The notes beneath the pieces were generated by a model. It made no database searches. It had not been told where the DNA came from and saw nothing but the letters and a program-made list of their open reading frames with translations. Shown one piece after another: positions 20,087 to 33,093 of a DNA stretch of 64,000 nucleotides. Made by a program: the position numbers and the translations under genes. Origin of the DNA: Fidelibacterota bacterium. GTDB lineage: Bacteria; Fidelibacterota; Marinisomatia; SCGC-AAA003-L08; D37C17. The DNA is taken from positions 1 to 64,000 of the forward strand of contig JASMKZ010000001.1 of assembly GCA_030748955.1 (NCBI GenBank). Direction: 5' to 3'. Positions within the stretch are counted from its first letter, which is position 1; every line of letters begins with the position of its first letter.

Positions 20087-21775
20087 ATGAAATTGATGTT
20101 AAAAATATTGCTGTTGTGTTTTGCCTCTTTGTTGTGTGCCGCCAAGGGAACGGTTTTAACAATTAATGATGAAGAGTATTCTTTGCATGATTTTTATTCC
20201 CGGTATCCTAAAAAACAGTGGGAGCGTGCTGATAGCCTGAAAAAGGACAAAATGTTTACAGATTTTATTAAAAGAGAGTTGTGCATTTTTGAGGCAAAAA
20301 AGGTGGGCTTACAAAACGATCCAGATATTGCTGTTAAAATAAGAGATCGGTCTTTACAAATATTGGTGAATGAAAGCTATGAACATTTTGTTGCTACTCC
20401 ATTAATTTCTCCATCTGAATTAGATGCAGCAAGACAAAATGCAAAAAAAGAACTGTTTGCAGGTCATATATTAATTGGTCATAGTGGGGCATATCTTGCC
20501 AATCCTCCTCAAAGAACGATTGACGAGGCCCTTCTTTTATCCCAACAGATTAAAGATGAGTTTGAGGCGGGTGAGAGCTTTAGTGTCTTGGCAAAAAAAT
20601 ATTCTGACGATCCTAGCGCTAAAAACAATAGTGGTTCCCTTGGTTGGGTTCAGTGGGGTAGAACTGTTCCTGAATTTCAGCGGGTTCTTTTTGGGTTGGG
20701 TGTGGATGTACTTTCTCCTCCTGTTTTAACGGATTTTGGTTATCACCTTATTTTAGTTTCTGATATAAGATCTTCTGAGCTTCAATATATGTCAGACGAT
20801 GCCTATGAAAGCTATGTTATAAATGTTTCTAAAAATAGCGTGCGGGAGCAGTTGCGAGAGGCGGCTGTTAATTATGATGCTAAAAAAATTGACGACTATG
20901 GGGTGTTGTTTAATCTTGCTGGTGTTGAGTTGGTGTTAGACGCCTTTAATCGCAATCAAAAAGATGGGTTTTTGTCTGAATCTGGCAACAAGGATTCTGC
21001 CTCCCTTCTTAAGGGGGTTGGGGGCGTGCTTTGTGTTTATAATGGCAGGGGGTATGGTCCGGGGTGGTTTTCTACAAGGCTTAAAAGGATTTCGTCTGCC
21101 AGGCAGCCCCGCCTTGATTCGGCTGATAAAATTATTTCTGCTTTGAAAACAATCATTTTACAAGACATTGCAATAAATGAGGGTTTTGCTGAGGGGGTTG
21201 AAAATATTTTTACCTTTAAGTATAAAAAAAATGAGGTGGTGTCTGACCTGTTATACGATGCATACTTAAAGCTCTTAGTAAATTCTGCAAAAAAACCAGA
21301 CTCTCTTGATGTTTTTGATTATTATGAAAATAACAAGTTTATTAAGTATATGGGGGATGAAAGGGTTGTTGTTAGAGAAATAAAAGTTTCTTCCAGGAGC
21401 GTTGCAGACAGTTTGGTTCGGCTTCTTGATTCTGGTGTAAACTTTGCTTTGTTAGCCCAACAAAACAGTTCTACTAATCCTGGCGATGGCGGCTTATATG
21501 GTCCTTTTTCAAGGAGAGATAGTGGGTCCCTTTTTGATGCGGCTTCTTTGTTGGGCGCGGGAGAATATAGTTCGGTATTGCCCACATCAAAAAATAGTTT
21601 TTCAATAATTCAACTTGTTGAGCCCGCTTCTGCTACGCCAATAGATGTTGATCGTGTTTATGTACAAATCGAATCTTTGTTAATAAAAGAGGGGCAGGAT
21701 GAGGCTAAGTCTGTAGGGGTTGACGGCTTGTTGAACAAATATACTATTATTAAAAATAGCGACTTATTGTTTTAA
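20087..21775 (+). CDS. peptidyl-prolyl isomerase, PpiC/parvulin type, secreted
   Basis: signal peptide; 'FAGHILIGH...FSVLAKKYSDDPSAKNNSGSLGWVQWG' rotamase domain plus a second parvulin-like segment. Confidence 0.88.
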   Translation: MKLMLKILLLCFASLLCAAKGTVLTINDEEYSLHDFYSRYPKKQWERADSLKKDKMFTDFIKRELCIFEAKKVGLQNDPDIAVKIRDRSLQILVNESYEHFVATPLISPSELDAARQNAKKELFAGHILIGHSGAYLANPPQRTIDEALLLSQQIKDEFEAGESFSVLAKKYSDDPSAKNNSGSLGWVQWGRTVPEFQRVLFGLGVDVLSPPVLTDFGYHLILVSDIRSSELQYMSDDAYESYVINVSKNSVREQLREAAVNYDAKKIDDYGVLFNLAGVELVLDAFNRNQKDGFLSESGNKDSASLLKGVGGVLCVYNGRGYGPGWFSTRLKRISSARQPRLDSADKIISALKTIILQDIAINEGFAEGVENIFTFKYKKNEVVSDLLYDAYLKLLVNSAKKPDSLDVFDYYENNKFIKYMGDERVVVREIKVSSRSVADSLVRLLDSGVNFALLAQQNSSTNPGDGGLYGPFSRRDSGSLFDAASLLGAGEYSSVLPTSKNSFSIIQLVEPASATPIDVDRVYVQIESLLIKEGQDEAKSVGVDGLLNKYTIIKNSDLLF

Positions 21776-21778
21776 TTA

Positions 21779-23050
21779 ATGTTTTTCAATAGATTTTTTG
21801 TTGTTGTTTTGGTTGGGGTCTTTTTTTCTCAAGGAAAAGTAGATGGTGTTGCCGCCATTGTGGGAAGCAATGTTGTTCTGCATAGTGACGTGCTACAACA
21901 ATCTCAGTTTTTTGCCATAGAGCAGCAGGTGGATCCATCAAAAAATCCTTATCTTTTTGAAGAGATATATGTTTCTACATTAAACAAGATAATCAATCAA
22001 TATGCTATATTAAGTGTTGCAGAGAAAGATACTAATATTATCATTTCCAACGATGAGGTTGATAGGGCTCTTAATCAACAAATAGATGATTTTATTTTAA
22101 AGGCGGGTTCTGAAAAATTGTTTTTGGAAATGGCTGGAATGTCAATGAGACAAATAAAGGCAGATTATTGGCAAGATATTCGAGATATGATGATGATCGA
22201 AAAATATCAGTATTCTAAAATTCAAAATGTTGATGTGAGTCGTGTAGAGGTATTACATTTTTTTGATTCTTTTAAAGATTCTATTCCTCGCCATCCTGAA
22301 AAATATAGTTTCAGTATAATAGAGGTACCTTTTTCTCCGGGCGATGCTTCTACGACAAAGGCTTATGATTTTCTCAATATACTAAAGGATGATATTCAAA
22401 TAAAGGGGGTTTCATTTGATTCTCTTGCTCAGCTGTATTCCCACGATCCTGGTTCGGCACCCATGGGGGGGCGTCTTGGATTTACCTATAGGGGGGCGCT
22501 GGTTAAAGAATATGAGGAAGTTTCTTATGCTATGGAAATTGGTGAAATTAGTGACCCAATTAAGTCTGATTTTGGATATCATTTAATAAAATTAATCGAT
22601 AAAAAAGGTGAAAAAATATCTACTCAACATATTCTTAGAACAATAGAATTTTCTGAAGATGACAAAACAAACGCATACGATGCTATTTATGATATTTATA
22701 CTCACACAAATAACAATTTTCCAGCATTTGATTCCCTGTCAAATATATTTTCAACAAAGTATAAAAATGGGTCTGGCAAATATATTGATTTCCCCACCTC
22801 GCGTATTCCAGAACATGTGTTTGTTGTGTTGAAAAATATGGATGTCGGTGAACTGTCTATGCCTATTGAAATGAGTGGTGGATATTTTTTAGTTTATTAT
22901 TATGACTACCAAAAAGAGTTTATTCCTGATGTTAATAATTCTTGGGATTTAATCTATAAATATGCAAAACAAAAAAAACATAATTCTATAATTAGTAATT
23001 TGGTAAAAAATATTAAAACTAACATTTATATAAATATTTTCAACAATTAG
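21779..23050 (+). CDS. SurA-like periplasmic peptidyl-prolyl isomerase
   Basis: 'VDGVAAIVGSNVVLHSDV' SurA N-domain; 'FDSLAQLYSHDPGSAPMGGRLGF' rotamase. Confidence 0.88.
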   Translation: MFFNRFFVVVLVGVFFSQGKVDGVAAIVGSNVVLHSDVLQQSQFFAIEQQVDPSKNPYLFEEIYVSTLNKIINQYAILSVAEKDTNIIISNDEVDRALNQQIDDFILKAGSEKLFLEMAGMSMRQIKADYWQDIRDMMMIEKYQYSKIQNVDVSRVEVLHFFDSFKDSIPRHPEKYSFSIIEVPFSPGDASTTKAYDFLNILKDDIQIKGVSFDSLAQLYSHDPGSAPMGGRLGFTYRGALVKEYEEVSYAMEIGEISDPIKSDFGYHLIKLIDKKGEKISTQHILRTIEFSEDDKTNAYDAIYDIYTHTNNNFPAFDSLSNIFSTKYKNGSGKYIDFPTSRIPEHVFVVLKNMDVGELSMPIEMSGGYFLVYYYDYQKEFIPDVNNSWDLIYKYAKQKKHNSIISNLVKNIKTNIYINIFNN

Positions 23051-23310
23051 TGTTTATAAATTAATTTTAAACTATGTTGTTAACACTGTTATTAACATAA
23101 AGAAATAGTTTAAGTATTTTTTATATGTGTTATATTTATAGTTTTAAAAAAAATCTATTTTTTTATATTTAAACATATCAACTTATATATAATACTTAAA
23201 TTAATATACTAAACTATGAATATATATATACCTTTTAAAAAAATGGATTTATTAGAAATAAACTTGTATAATAAAAAAGTTATAAATTCAACCAAAGAAA
23301 TAGGATAAAT
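23051..23310. other. candidate oriC / compositional switch region upstream of dnaN
   Basis: 260-bp very AT-rich gap; tandem 12-bp-spaced ttgttaaca (23077) and ttattaaca (23089), plus tgtttataa (23051), which are near-matches to TTATNCACA; strand composition flips here. Confidence 0.45.
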
Positions 23311-24426
23311 ATGAAATTTACACTTGATAAAAACGCGTTTTTAAAAAATTTACAACTATTATCTAAGGCCATACCTCAAAGATCAACACTGCCAATAATT
23401 AGTAGTGCTTTATTCATAGTTAAGGATGAAATTTTAAGTATGCGGGCGACGGATTTAGAAATATCTATAAATCTAAAATCTAAAATAGAAGGTGGTGAAG
23501 ATGGATGTGTTGCTATTCCTCTAGGAAAATTATTAGAAATAACGAGTGCTATGCCGGAAAAGAATATAGATTTTAGCGTTTCTGACATAGGTAAAATGAA
23601 TATTTCTTGTAATTCTGGGCGCTATACTATAATGGGGCAACCGTCAGAAGAATTTCCTTCAGAACAGGTTGTTGAAAATAGTAAAAGATTACAGGTTTCT
23701 TCAGGAGAGTTGAAAGATATGATTATTAATACATCTTATGCAGCCAGCAAAGATGATTTAAAACCAGTGCTTCAAGGAGTCTTATTTCAAATACAAAACG
23801 ATGGTATTGTTTCTGTTGCAACAGATGGACATAGATTAGTAAAATTAGAAAAGAAAAAACTTCATTCTATAGATTATATTGGCAATATTGTTGTTCCTAT
23901 TAAATTTTTAGCCTTACTTACAACACAATTAACCGGCGATGGAGATATTTCAATGTTAATTGGTGACAATCATATTCAAGTACAACTAGAAGATGTTACC
24001 ATAACTACACGAATAATTAAAGATCCATATCCAGACTATGAAGGCGTTATTCCAAAGAATAATACAAAGACATTAATAATAAATAAGAATAATTTCACAG
24101 AAGCAATAAAGAGAGTTTCTATTTTTTCTAATAAATCAAGCAAACAGGTAGCGCTAGAACTTTCCGAAAGCAGCATGACAATAACAACCGAAGATCCGGA
24201 AAATATAACAACAGGAAAAGAAATATTAGACTGTGATTATGATGGAGAGCCCATGACAATTGGTTATAATGCCTTTTATTTGAAAGAGGTACTACAACAC
24301 CAACAATCAGAAGAAATAAAAATAATGCTAAATTCACCATTAAATGCAGGACTATTTCTTCCAATAGATCAAAATGATAATGACAATAAAACCACCCTTC
24401 TAATGCCAATCAGACTAAACGATTAA
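23311..24426 (+). CDS. dnaN: DNA polymerase III beta sliding clamp
   Basis: 'LQLLSKAIPQRSTLPIISSALF', 'VATDGHRLVKLE', 'LNSPLNAGLFLP' C-terminus. Confidence 0.95.
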   Translation: MKFTLDKNAFLKNLQLLSKAIPQRSTLPIISSALFIVKDEILSMRATDLEISINLKSKIEGGEDGCVAIPLGKLLEITSAMPEKNIDFSVSDIGKMNISCNSGRYTIMGQPSEEFPSEQVVENSKRLQVSSGELKDMIINTSYAASKDDLKPVLQGVLFQIQNDGIVSVATDGHRLVKLEKKKLHSIDYIGNIVVPIKFLALLTTQLTGDGDISMLIGDNHIQVQLEDVTITTRIIKDPYPDYEGVIPKNNTKTLIINKNNFTEAIKRVSIFSNKSSKQVALELSESSMTITTEDPENITTGKEILDCDYDGEPMTIGYNAFYLKEVLQHQQSEEIKIMLNSPLNAGLFLPIDQNDNDNKTTLLMPIRLND

Positions 24427-24438
24427 TTTATTGTTCCA

Positions 24439-26684
<2,246 letters not shown>

Positions 26685-26699
26685 GAAAATAGGCTAATT

Positions 26700-29177
26700 A
26701 TGTCAGAAGAAATTATAAAAGGAACAGTTTTAGACAGAGACATTGTTAAAGAGATGTCTGAATCATATCTTAATTATTCGATGTCGGTCATTGTTAGTCG
26801 GGCGCTACCAGATGTGCGCGATGGATTAAAACCAGTACATCGTAGAGTGTTATATGGCACGTCAGACCTGGGCGCGTCTTGGAATCGAAGCTATAAGAAG
26901 TGTGCTAGAATAGTTGGCGAGGTATTAGGCAAATACCATCCCCATGGCGACACATCTGTTTATGACTCCCTGGTTAGAATGGCACAACCCTGGTCGTTGA
27001 GATATCCACTAATGGACGGACAGGGCAATTTTGGATCAATTGATGGTGATAGTGCAGCAGCAATGCGGTATACTGAAGCCAAAATGCACAGAATATCATC
27101 TGAAATTTTGCGAGACCTGGAAAAGAAAACAGTAGATTTTCAACCCAACTTTGATGACACCCTAGAGGAGCCTGTTGTTCTACCCGCAATAATTCCAAAC
27201 CTGCTTATGAATGGTGCCGACGGAATTGCTGTTGGTATGGCAACAAAAATTCCGCCCCATCATTTAGGAGAACTTTTATCAGGATTAAATGCCCTTTTAG
27301 ATAATCCAGAGATTACAATTGAAGAGCTTTTCACAGATCACATTAAGGGTCCAGATTTTCCAACAGGCGGGTTAATTTTTGGCATTGATGGAATAAAAAG
27401 TGCCTATACCACCGGTCGTGGCAAGGTAATAATGCGAGCAAAAACATTAATAGAAGAGCTCCCCAGCGGGAAAGAGGTAATAATTATTAATGAAATTCCC
27501 TTTCAGGTAAATAAGGCGAACCTAGTAGAGAAAATAGCCCACTTGGTAAGAGATAAAAAAGTAGAGGGCATATCTGATTTGCGGGATGAGTCTGACAAAG
27601 ATGGAATAAGAGTTGTTATTGAATGCAAAAGAGACGCTATCGCATCCATTGTGTTAAATAATTTATTTAAATATTCTCAACTACAAGATAGTTTTGGCGT
27701 TATTATGTTAGCGCTCGTAGATGGAATTCCAAAGGTTATGAACCTTAAAACGATGCTGCAACACTTTCTCGATTTCAGGCGGGAAGTAATTATAAAAAGA
27801 ACCCGCTTTGAATTAAGTGAAGCCGAAGATCGCGCCCATATATTAGAAGGTTTGAAAATTGCACAAGAAAATATTGATGAAATAATCAAATTGATAAAAG
27901 GTTCTTCCGACCCAGATGAAGCCAAGCAGGGGCTTATACAAAAATTTTCTCTATCAGAGCGACAGGCAAAAGCAATTTTGGATATGCGCCTACAAAGACT
28001 AACCTCGCTAGAAGTAAATAAAATAGTAAAAGAATATGGTGAATTAATAGAGACAATTAAAGGCTTAAAGGAAATTTTAGAAAGCCACGAACTACAAAGC
28101 AACATAATTAAAGAAGAATTTACAGAGGTTGGTGAAAGGTATAATGATAAACGCCGGTCAGAAATAATTCCAATATCTGGAGATTTATCTATTGAGGACA
28201 TAATAGCAGATGAAGATATGGTGGTAACCATCACCCATAATGGCTATATCAAAAGGCTACCCTCTGCCACCTGGAAAACACAACGTCGTGGAGGAAGGGG
28301 AATGAAGGGAGCCCACACCAAGGACGACGATTTTATTGAACATCTATTTATTGCATCCACACACAATTACATGCTCTTTTTTACAGATAGAGGCAAATGT
28401 TATTGGATGAAGGTACATGAAATTCCGCCAGGAATGCGCACGTCTCAAGGGCGGGCAATTGTCAATCTTATTGGTTGTGAAGCTGGAGAAAAAGTAAAAG
28501 CATTTGTATCAGTTAAAGAGTTTAACGATACAGATTTTATAGTCATGGCAACCCGGAATGGAATTATTAAAAAAACGGCCCTATCTATGTACAGCCGACC
28601 AAGGAAAGGCGGTATATATGCTATTGAAATTAGAGACAATGATGAATTGATCCAAGCAAAAGTGTCTCATGGGTGCCAAGATATTATCTTAGCGACATTT
28701 AGTGGAAAATCCATACGATTTAATGAAAATGATGTAAGAGGAACTGGCAGAAAAACCATGGGGGTAAGGGGTATTCGTCTTGGCACAAAAGACGACTATG
28801 TAATAGGCATGTTGATTGTAAGGCGAGAGGGTTCTGTTATGGTGGTGACCAACAAGGGTTATGGTAAGCGAAGCGACTTATCAGAATATAGAACTCAAAA
28901 TCGCGGTGGAAAGGGAGTTATTACCATCAAAACAACAGATAAGGTGGGTAATCTTATTGGAATAATGGAAGCTATTGATGAAGACGATATAATGCTAATC
29001 ACTGACAGAGGAATTATGATTAGGCAACCAGTAGGCAATATTCGAACAATTGGCAGAAATACTCAGGGAGTTCGTTTAGCTAAACTAGATGATAAAACAT
29101 ATATTACCTCAGCAACACGGGTGTTAAAAGAGGAAGAAAACAACGAAGGGGAAGAAACGCCTGAACCCGAAGAATGA
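26700..29177 (+). CDS. gyrA: DNA gyrase subunit A
   Basis: '[27 protein letters not shown]'-type N-terminus, catalytic '[11 protein letters not shown]', acidic tail. Confidence 0.97.
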   Translation: MSEEIIKGTVLDRDIVKEMSESYLNYSMSVIVSRALPDVRDGLKPVHRRVLYGTSDLGASWNRSYKKCARIVGEVLGKYHPHGDTSVYDSLVRMAQPWSLRYPLMDGQGNFGSIDGDSAAAMRYTEAKMHRISSEILRDLEKKTVDFQPNFDDTLEEPVVLPAIIPNLLMNGADGIAVGMATKIPPHHLGELLSGLNALLDNPEITIEELFTDHIKGPDFPTGGLIFGIDGIKSAYTTGRGKVIMRAKTLIEELPSGKEVIIINEIPFQVNKANLVEKIAHLVRDKKVEGISDLRDESDKDGIRVVIECKRDAIASIVLNNLFKYSQLQDSFGVIMLALVDGIPKVMNLKTMLQHFLDFRREVIIKRTRFELSEAEDRAHILEGLKIAQENIDEIIKLIKGSSDPDEAKQGLIQKFSLSERQAKAILDMRLQRLTSLEVNKIVKEYGELIETIKGLKEILESHELQSNIIKEEFTEVGERYNDKRRSEIIPISGDLSIEDIIADEDMVVTITHNGYIKRLPSATWKTQRRGGRGMKGAHTKDDDFIEHLFIASTHNYMLFFTDRGKCYWMKVHEIPPGMRTSQGRAIVNLIGCEAGEKVKAFVSVKEFNDTDFIVMATRNGIIKKTALSMYSRPRKGGIYAIEIRDNDELIQAKVSHGCQDIILATFSGKSIRFNENDVRGTGRKTMGVRGIRLGTKDDYVIGMLIVRREGSVMVVTNKGYGKRSDLSEYRTQNRGGKGVITIKTTDKVGNLIGIMEAIDEDDIMLITDRGIMIRQPVGNIRTIGRNTQGVRLAKLDDKTYITSATRVLKEEENNEGEETPEPEE

Positions 29178-29874
29178 CCCCCTTTCAAAGCTTAATAATA
29201 CACTGGAAATCCTAAATTCCAGAATTAACAATGCTGCGATTAAATCTAATCGAACATCCAACGACATCACGCTTGTTGCGGTAACAAAATCCTTCCCACC
29301 CAGCATTTGGGAAACGGCCATAAATCACAATCTTACCACCCTGGCAGAAAACAGAATTCAAGAAACAAAACAAAAACTTAAAAAATTTAAGGATAGAGAT
29401 AAAATAGTCCTCCATTTTATTGGGCGACTTCAAAGCAACAAGGCAAGAAAAGCTGGGCAGATGTTTGACGTAATTCAAACAATAGATTCAATTAAATTGG
29501 CAAAGCGGTTAAATATCATTTCAGCAGAAACAAATAAATTACAGAAAATATATTTACAGGTAAATATTGGTAATGATCCTCAAAAACAAGGATTTTCAAT
29601 AAAAGAAATTATTGATTCAGCAAAAGAAGCTTCAGAACTAGATAGCTTAGAAATAGGTGGTATTATGACAATGCTCCCCCAGGGAATACCAAAAACCACA
29701 TTGAGAGATTATTATAAAAAAACATGTGAAATTAAAAATGAAATTAACGAATCAGTTAATAGTAGTTGTAATAATCTTTCTATGGGAATGAGTAATGATT
29801 TTGAGATTGCTATAGAAGAAGGAGCCACACATATCCGCATTGGAACGGCCCTATTTGGAGCAAGGCCACAGTGA
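29178..29874 (+). CDS. yggS: YggS/PLPBP family PLP-binding protein; start ambiguous (non-ATG start or 1-nt frameshift near 29178-29182)
   Basis: hand-translated upstream frame '..[80 protein letters not shown]' continues into track ORF 29461..29874. Confidence 0.85.
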
Positions 29875-30308
29875 AGCTGCGCGTTATAACCAAACAACTA
29901 TCCAATAAACTCCCATTAGAAAACAAATTACAGAAACGTTCCAATATTAGCCATAATAACTTTGAAAATATTTATAAGCTTCTTCACTCAAAAAAAATAA
30001 CCGAACTACATGTTACAGATGCAACATATTCCAATAAAATTCCGAAAGGGGAAATAATTCAAGTTAAAGACCACATCAACAAAACAGGATCAAATATATT
30101 AATTGGAAGACAGACATTGTTGAATATAAATTTTATTGATATGACGGAGACCTATTCCTTTGAAAAAAATGCTATTATTACTGCCTGTTGTGGAGAAGCG
30201 TTAAATAAAAACCTTGACTATCCTAGCCATTTTCTCTGTCATATCACCACCCTCGCCAAGGCCCTCAAAATCCCCACAATTAAGGGCTTTTTGTATAACA
30301 CCCCATAA
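29871..30308 (+). CDS. small protein resembling part of a purine nucleoside phosphorylase
   Basis: '[33 protein letters not shown]' resembles the PNP 'DHINLTGxNPL...FxDMTxxY' segment; GTG start overlapping the yggS stop. Confidence 0.5.
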   Translation: MKLRVITKQLSNKLPLENKLQKRSNISHNNFENIYKLLHSKKITELHVTDATYSNKIPKGEIIQVKDHINKTGSNILIGRQTLLNINFIDMTETYSFEKNAIITACCGEALNKNLDYPSHFLCHITTLAKALKIPTIKGFLYNTP

Positions 30309-31280
30309 ATGAACCTGTATTGCAATGTAAAACGAGGCGAAAACATTGAAAGTAGACACGAAGTATATGCTCTTGCAATTGATGAAGATGGCAAAACAAT
30401 ATTTTCAACGGGAAATCCAGACTATTCTACCTGTATTAGATCATCGCTAAAACCATTTCAAGCATCGGCAGCCATACTAGAAGGCGCAACAGAATTAGCC
30501 GGATTTACTAATGAAGAAATTGCACTCATGTGTGCATCACATAACGGCGAAGAAATTCATGTAAAAACAGCAAGAGGGATGATAAATAAATTAGAATTAA
30601 ACGTTTCACATTTGAAATGTGGCAGCCACCCCCCCTATGATGTTGGTGCAAGAAATAGGGCGCGGAAAACAGGGCCAACTCCTTTTCACAACAATTGCTC
30701 TGGCAAGCATTCTGGCATGTTATCTCTAGCCATCAAACTAGGAGCGAAAACCGACAACTATGTTTCATATAATCATCCAGTTCAACAAAAAATTTTTGAG
30801 CAACTTAAGAGATTAACGGGAAAAAATAATTTTCCCTATGGCGTAGATGGTTGTAGTGCACCAACCCCCTTTTTAACCCTAAAGGAAATTGCAAAACTTT
30901 TCCAAGCCCTAGGACTCAACAAATTTCCTGAGCTCACAACCGCATATAACGCTATGGCCAACCACCCATATTTAACGGCGGGAAAAAATAGATTTGACAC
31001 AGATTTTAATAACGCTATAAATGGCAGGGGAATAACAAAGGTGGGTGGAGAAGCCATTCGTGGAATGGTTATTAAAACAGCAAAATATGGCGTTGTTGGA
31101 ATAGCACAGAAAATATTGGATGGAAATCAGCGAGCCAACGAAACGGCAATTATGACCATTTTAGATCATCTCGACCTATTGAAAATAGCCGAAAATGAAA
31201 AGCTAGAAAAATATAAAACAAAAAAATTATTTAATCACAACAAAGTACATATTGGTGATATAAAGGGGATAATTATTTAA
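30309..31280 (+). CDS. L-asparaginase II family protein
   Basis: 'RSSLKPFQASA', 'LMCASHNGE', 'NNCSGKHSGML'. Confidence 0.85.
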   Translation: MNLYCNVKRGENIESRHEVYALAIDEDGKTIFSTGNPDYSTCIRSSLKPFQASAAILEGATELAGFTNEEIALMCASHNGEEIHVKTARGMINKLELNVSHLKCGSHPPYDVGARNRARKTGPTPFHNNCSGKHSGMLSLAIKLGAKTDNYVSYNHPVQQKIFEQLKRLTGKNNFPYGVDGCSAPTPFLTLKEIAKLFQALGLNKFPELTTAYNAMANHPYLTAGKNRFDTDFNNAINGRGITKVGGEAIRGMVIKTAKYGVVGIAQKILDGNQRANETAIMTILDHLDLLKIAENEKLEKYKTKKLFNHNKVHIGDIKGIII

Positions 31281-31404
31281 ACAATTTATAACCATTATGA
31301 CCCATCCAAACCATCCCGACATATAATGGTTTGAGAATAAGCAGGCCCCTTTCTTCCATTCAATTATTTCATCCAAAGATTAATTAACCCTAAATTTCCT
31401 GTCT

Positions 31405-32991
31405 ATGAAATTCAATAAATATTTATTTTTAGTATTTTTAGGAGCGGTGCTTCTGTGGGGCTTTAAGTCTGATGCCGCCAAAGATCAATTTCAAAAAATG
31501 AAAACACTCACCCAAATTATTCGCCTAGTTAGTGAAAATTATGTGGAAGATGTGGATATGAACGATATTCTAGATGGCGCAATTATTGGTCTGTTAGATA
31601 AACTAGACCCCCATTCCAGCTATATTTCGTCTGATCAATTTGAACTAATTAATGAACAATTTGATGGAGCCTTTGAAGGTATTGGTATTGAATTTAATAT
31701 TTTGGAGGGATATATTACCGTTATTTCTCCCATCCCAGGAACCCCCTCAGACAGGGCGGGGCTTCAGACTGGTGACAAAATAGTGCGCATTAATGATAAA
31801 TCGGCATACAAAATCACCCAAAAAGATGTGATGGAAAAATTGCGCGGTCCAAAAGGAACGCCCGTTGACGTTACCATTTCCCGCCCCGGAATGGATGAAG
31901 ATTTTGATGTAACCCTAGTAAGAGATAAAATTCCCATTGTGAGCGTGATGGCATCATTTATGGTTGATGATGAAACAGGATATATTAAAGTGGGTCGGTT
32001 TGCTAGGGCTACGGCAAAAGAAATTGATGAATCTCTTTCTAAGCTAGAAAATATGGGTATGAAGCAGCTTTTACTAGACCTTAGGAACAATGGAGGGGGA
32101 ATGATGGATCAAGCTATCAGTATTGTGGATATGTTTGTTTCTTCACGAGATACTATTTTATTTACGAAAGGTAAAATTTCCGGATCAACAGAAGTATATC
32201 GTGCCCGAAAAAGCAGCCTAGATAAAGACTATCCAGTTGTGGTTCTTATAAATAGAGGATCTGCCAGCGCTAGTGAAATAGTGTCTGGTGCATTTCAAGA
32301 TCTAGACAGGGGGTTAGTAGTAGGTGAAACCAGTTTTGGCAAGGGGTTGGTACAACGGCAATACCCTCTTAGAGATGGCTCAGCAGCACGTATTACTATT
32401 GCTCGATATTACACGCCATCAGGGAGGTTAATCCAGCGACCCTATGAAGATATTGGCGACTACTATACCGACTTGGGAAAAGATAGTAGAGAAGCTACAG
32501 ATTCTACGCTGGCAGAGAAACCTATTTTTACTACCCAAAAAGGAAGACATGTTTATGGTGGCGGAGGAATAACACCAGATATTTTCTCTGAAATGAATTT
32601 AGACTTTAATGAAAGCACTCGAGAAATTTTATTTCACCCCGATCGACCAACCTTTCAGTTTGCTGGAGAATTAAAGAGCGAGATTGAGGGGAGATATAAA
32701 ACATTTAAAGATTTCACAGCCTCTTATCAATTGAAAAACAAACAACGAGACAAATTTTTTCTATGGTTAAAAAATCAAGAAATAGATTTTGAAACAGAAG
32801 AATTAGAAGAAAATTGGGCATATATTGAAAACAGAATATTGGCCAATGTGGCCAGCAGTATCTGGGGAAAAGAATTTTTATACAAAAAATTGTTAGATAC
32901 GGATAAACAAGCACAGAAGGCATTACTTCACTTTGACGAGGCTAAAGAATTGATTGGCACATTATATTCTCAAGATCCCGTATCAGAATAA
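31405..32991 (+). CDS. S41 family carboxy-terminal processing peptidase
   Basis: PDZ 'ITVISPIPGTPSDRAGLQTGDKIVRIND'; 'LLDLRNNGGGMMDQAI', 'INRGSASASEIVSGAFQD'. Confidence 0.93.
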   Translation: MKFNKYLFLVFLGAVLLWGFKSDAAKDQFQKMKTLTQIIRLVSENYVEDVDMNDILDGAIIGLLDKLDPHSSYISSDQFELINEQFDGAFEGIGIEFNILEGYITVISPIPGTPSDRAGLQTGDKIVRINDKSAYKITQKDVMEKLRGPKGTPVDVTISRPGMDEDFDVTLVRDKIPIVSVMASFMVDDETGYIKVGRFARATAKEIDESLSKLENMGMKQLLLDLRNNGGGMMDQAISIVDMFVSSRDTILFTKGKISGSTEVYRARKSSLDKDYPVVVLINRGSASASEIVSGAFQDLDRGLVVGETSFGKGLVQRQYPLRDGSAARITIARYYTPSGRLIQRPYEDIGDYYTDLGKDSREATDSTLAEKPIFTTQKGRHVYGGGGITPDIFSEMNLDFNESTREILFHPDRPTFQFAGELKSEIEGRYKTFKDFTASYQLKNKQRDKFFLWLKNQEIDFETEELEENWAYIENRILANVASSIWGKEFLYKKLLDTDKQAQKALLHFDEAKELIGTLYSQDPVSE

Positions 32992-33093
32992 ATAAGAAAA
33001 TTTTCTTTATCAAATGGAATAATACCCCTAATTTTATAGACTAATTTCTACATTAGAATTTCAATTAATTCGTAATTAAAAAGGATAAGAATA

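Noticed and set aside
27677-28234. 185-aa antisense ORF within gyrA
   Set aside because: Ser/Ile-rich composition typical of an antisense shadow of a conserved gene; no recognisable domain.
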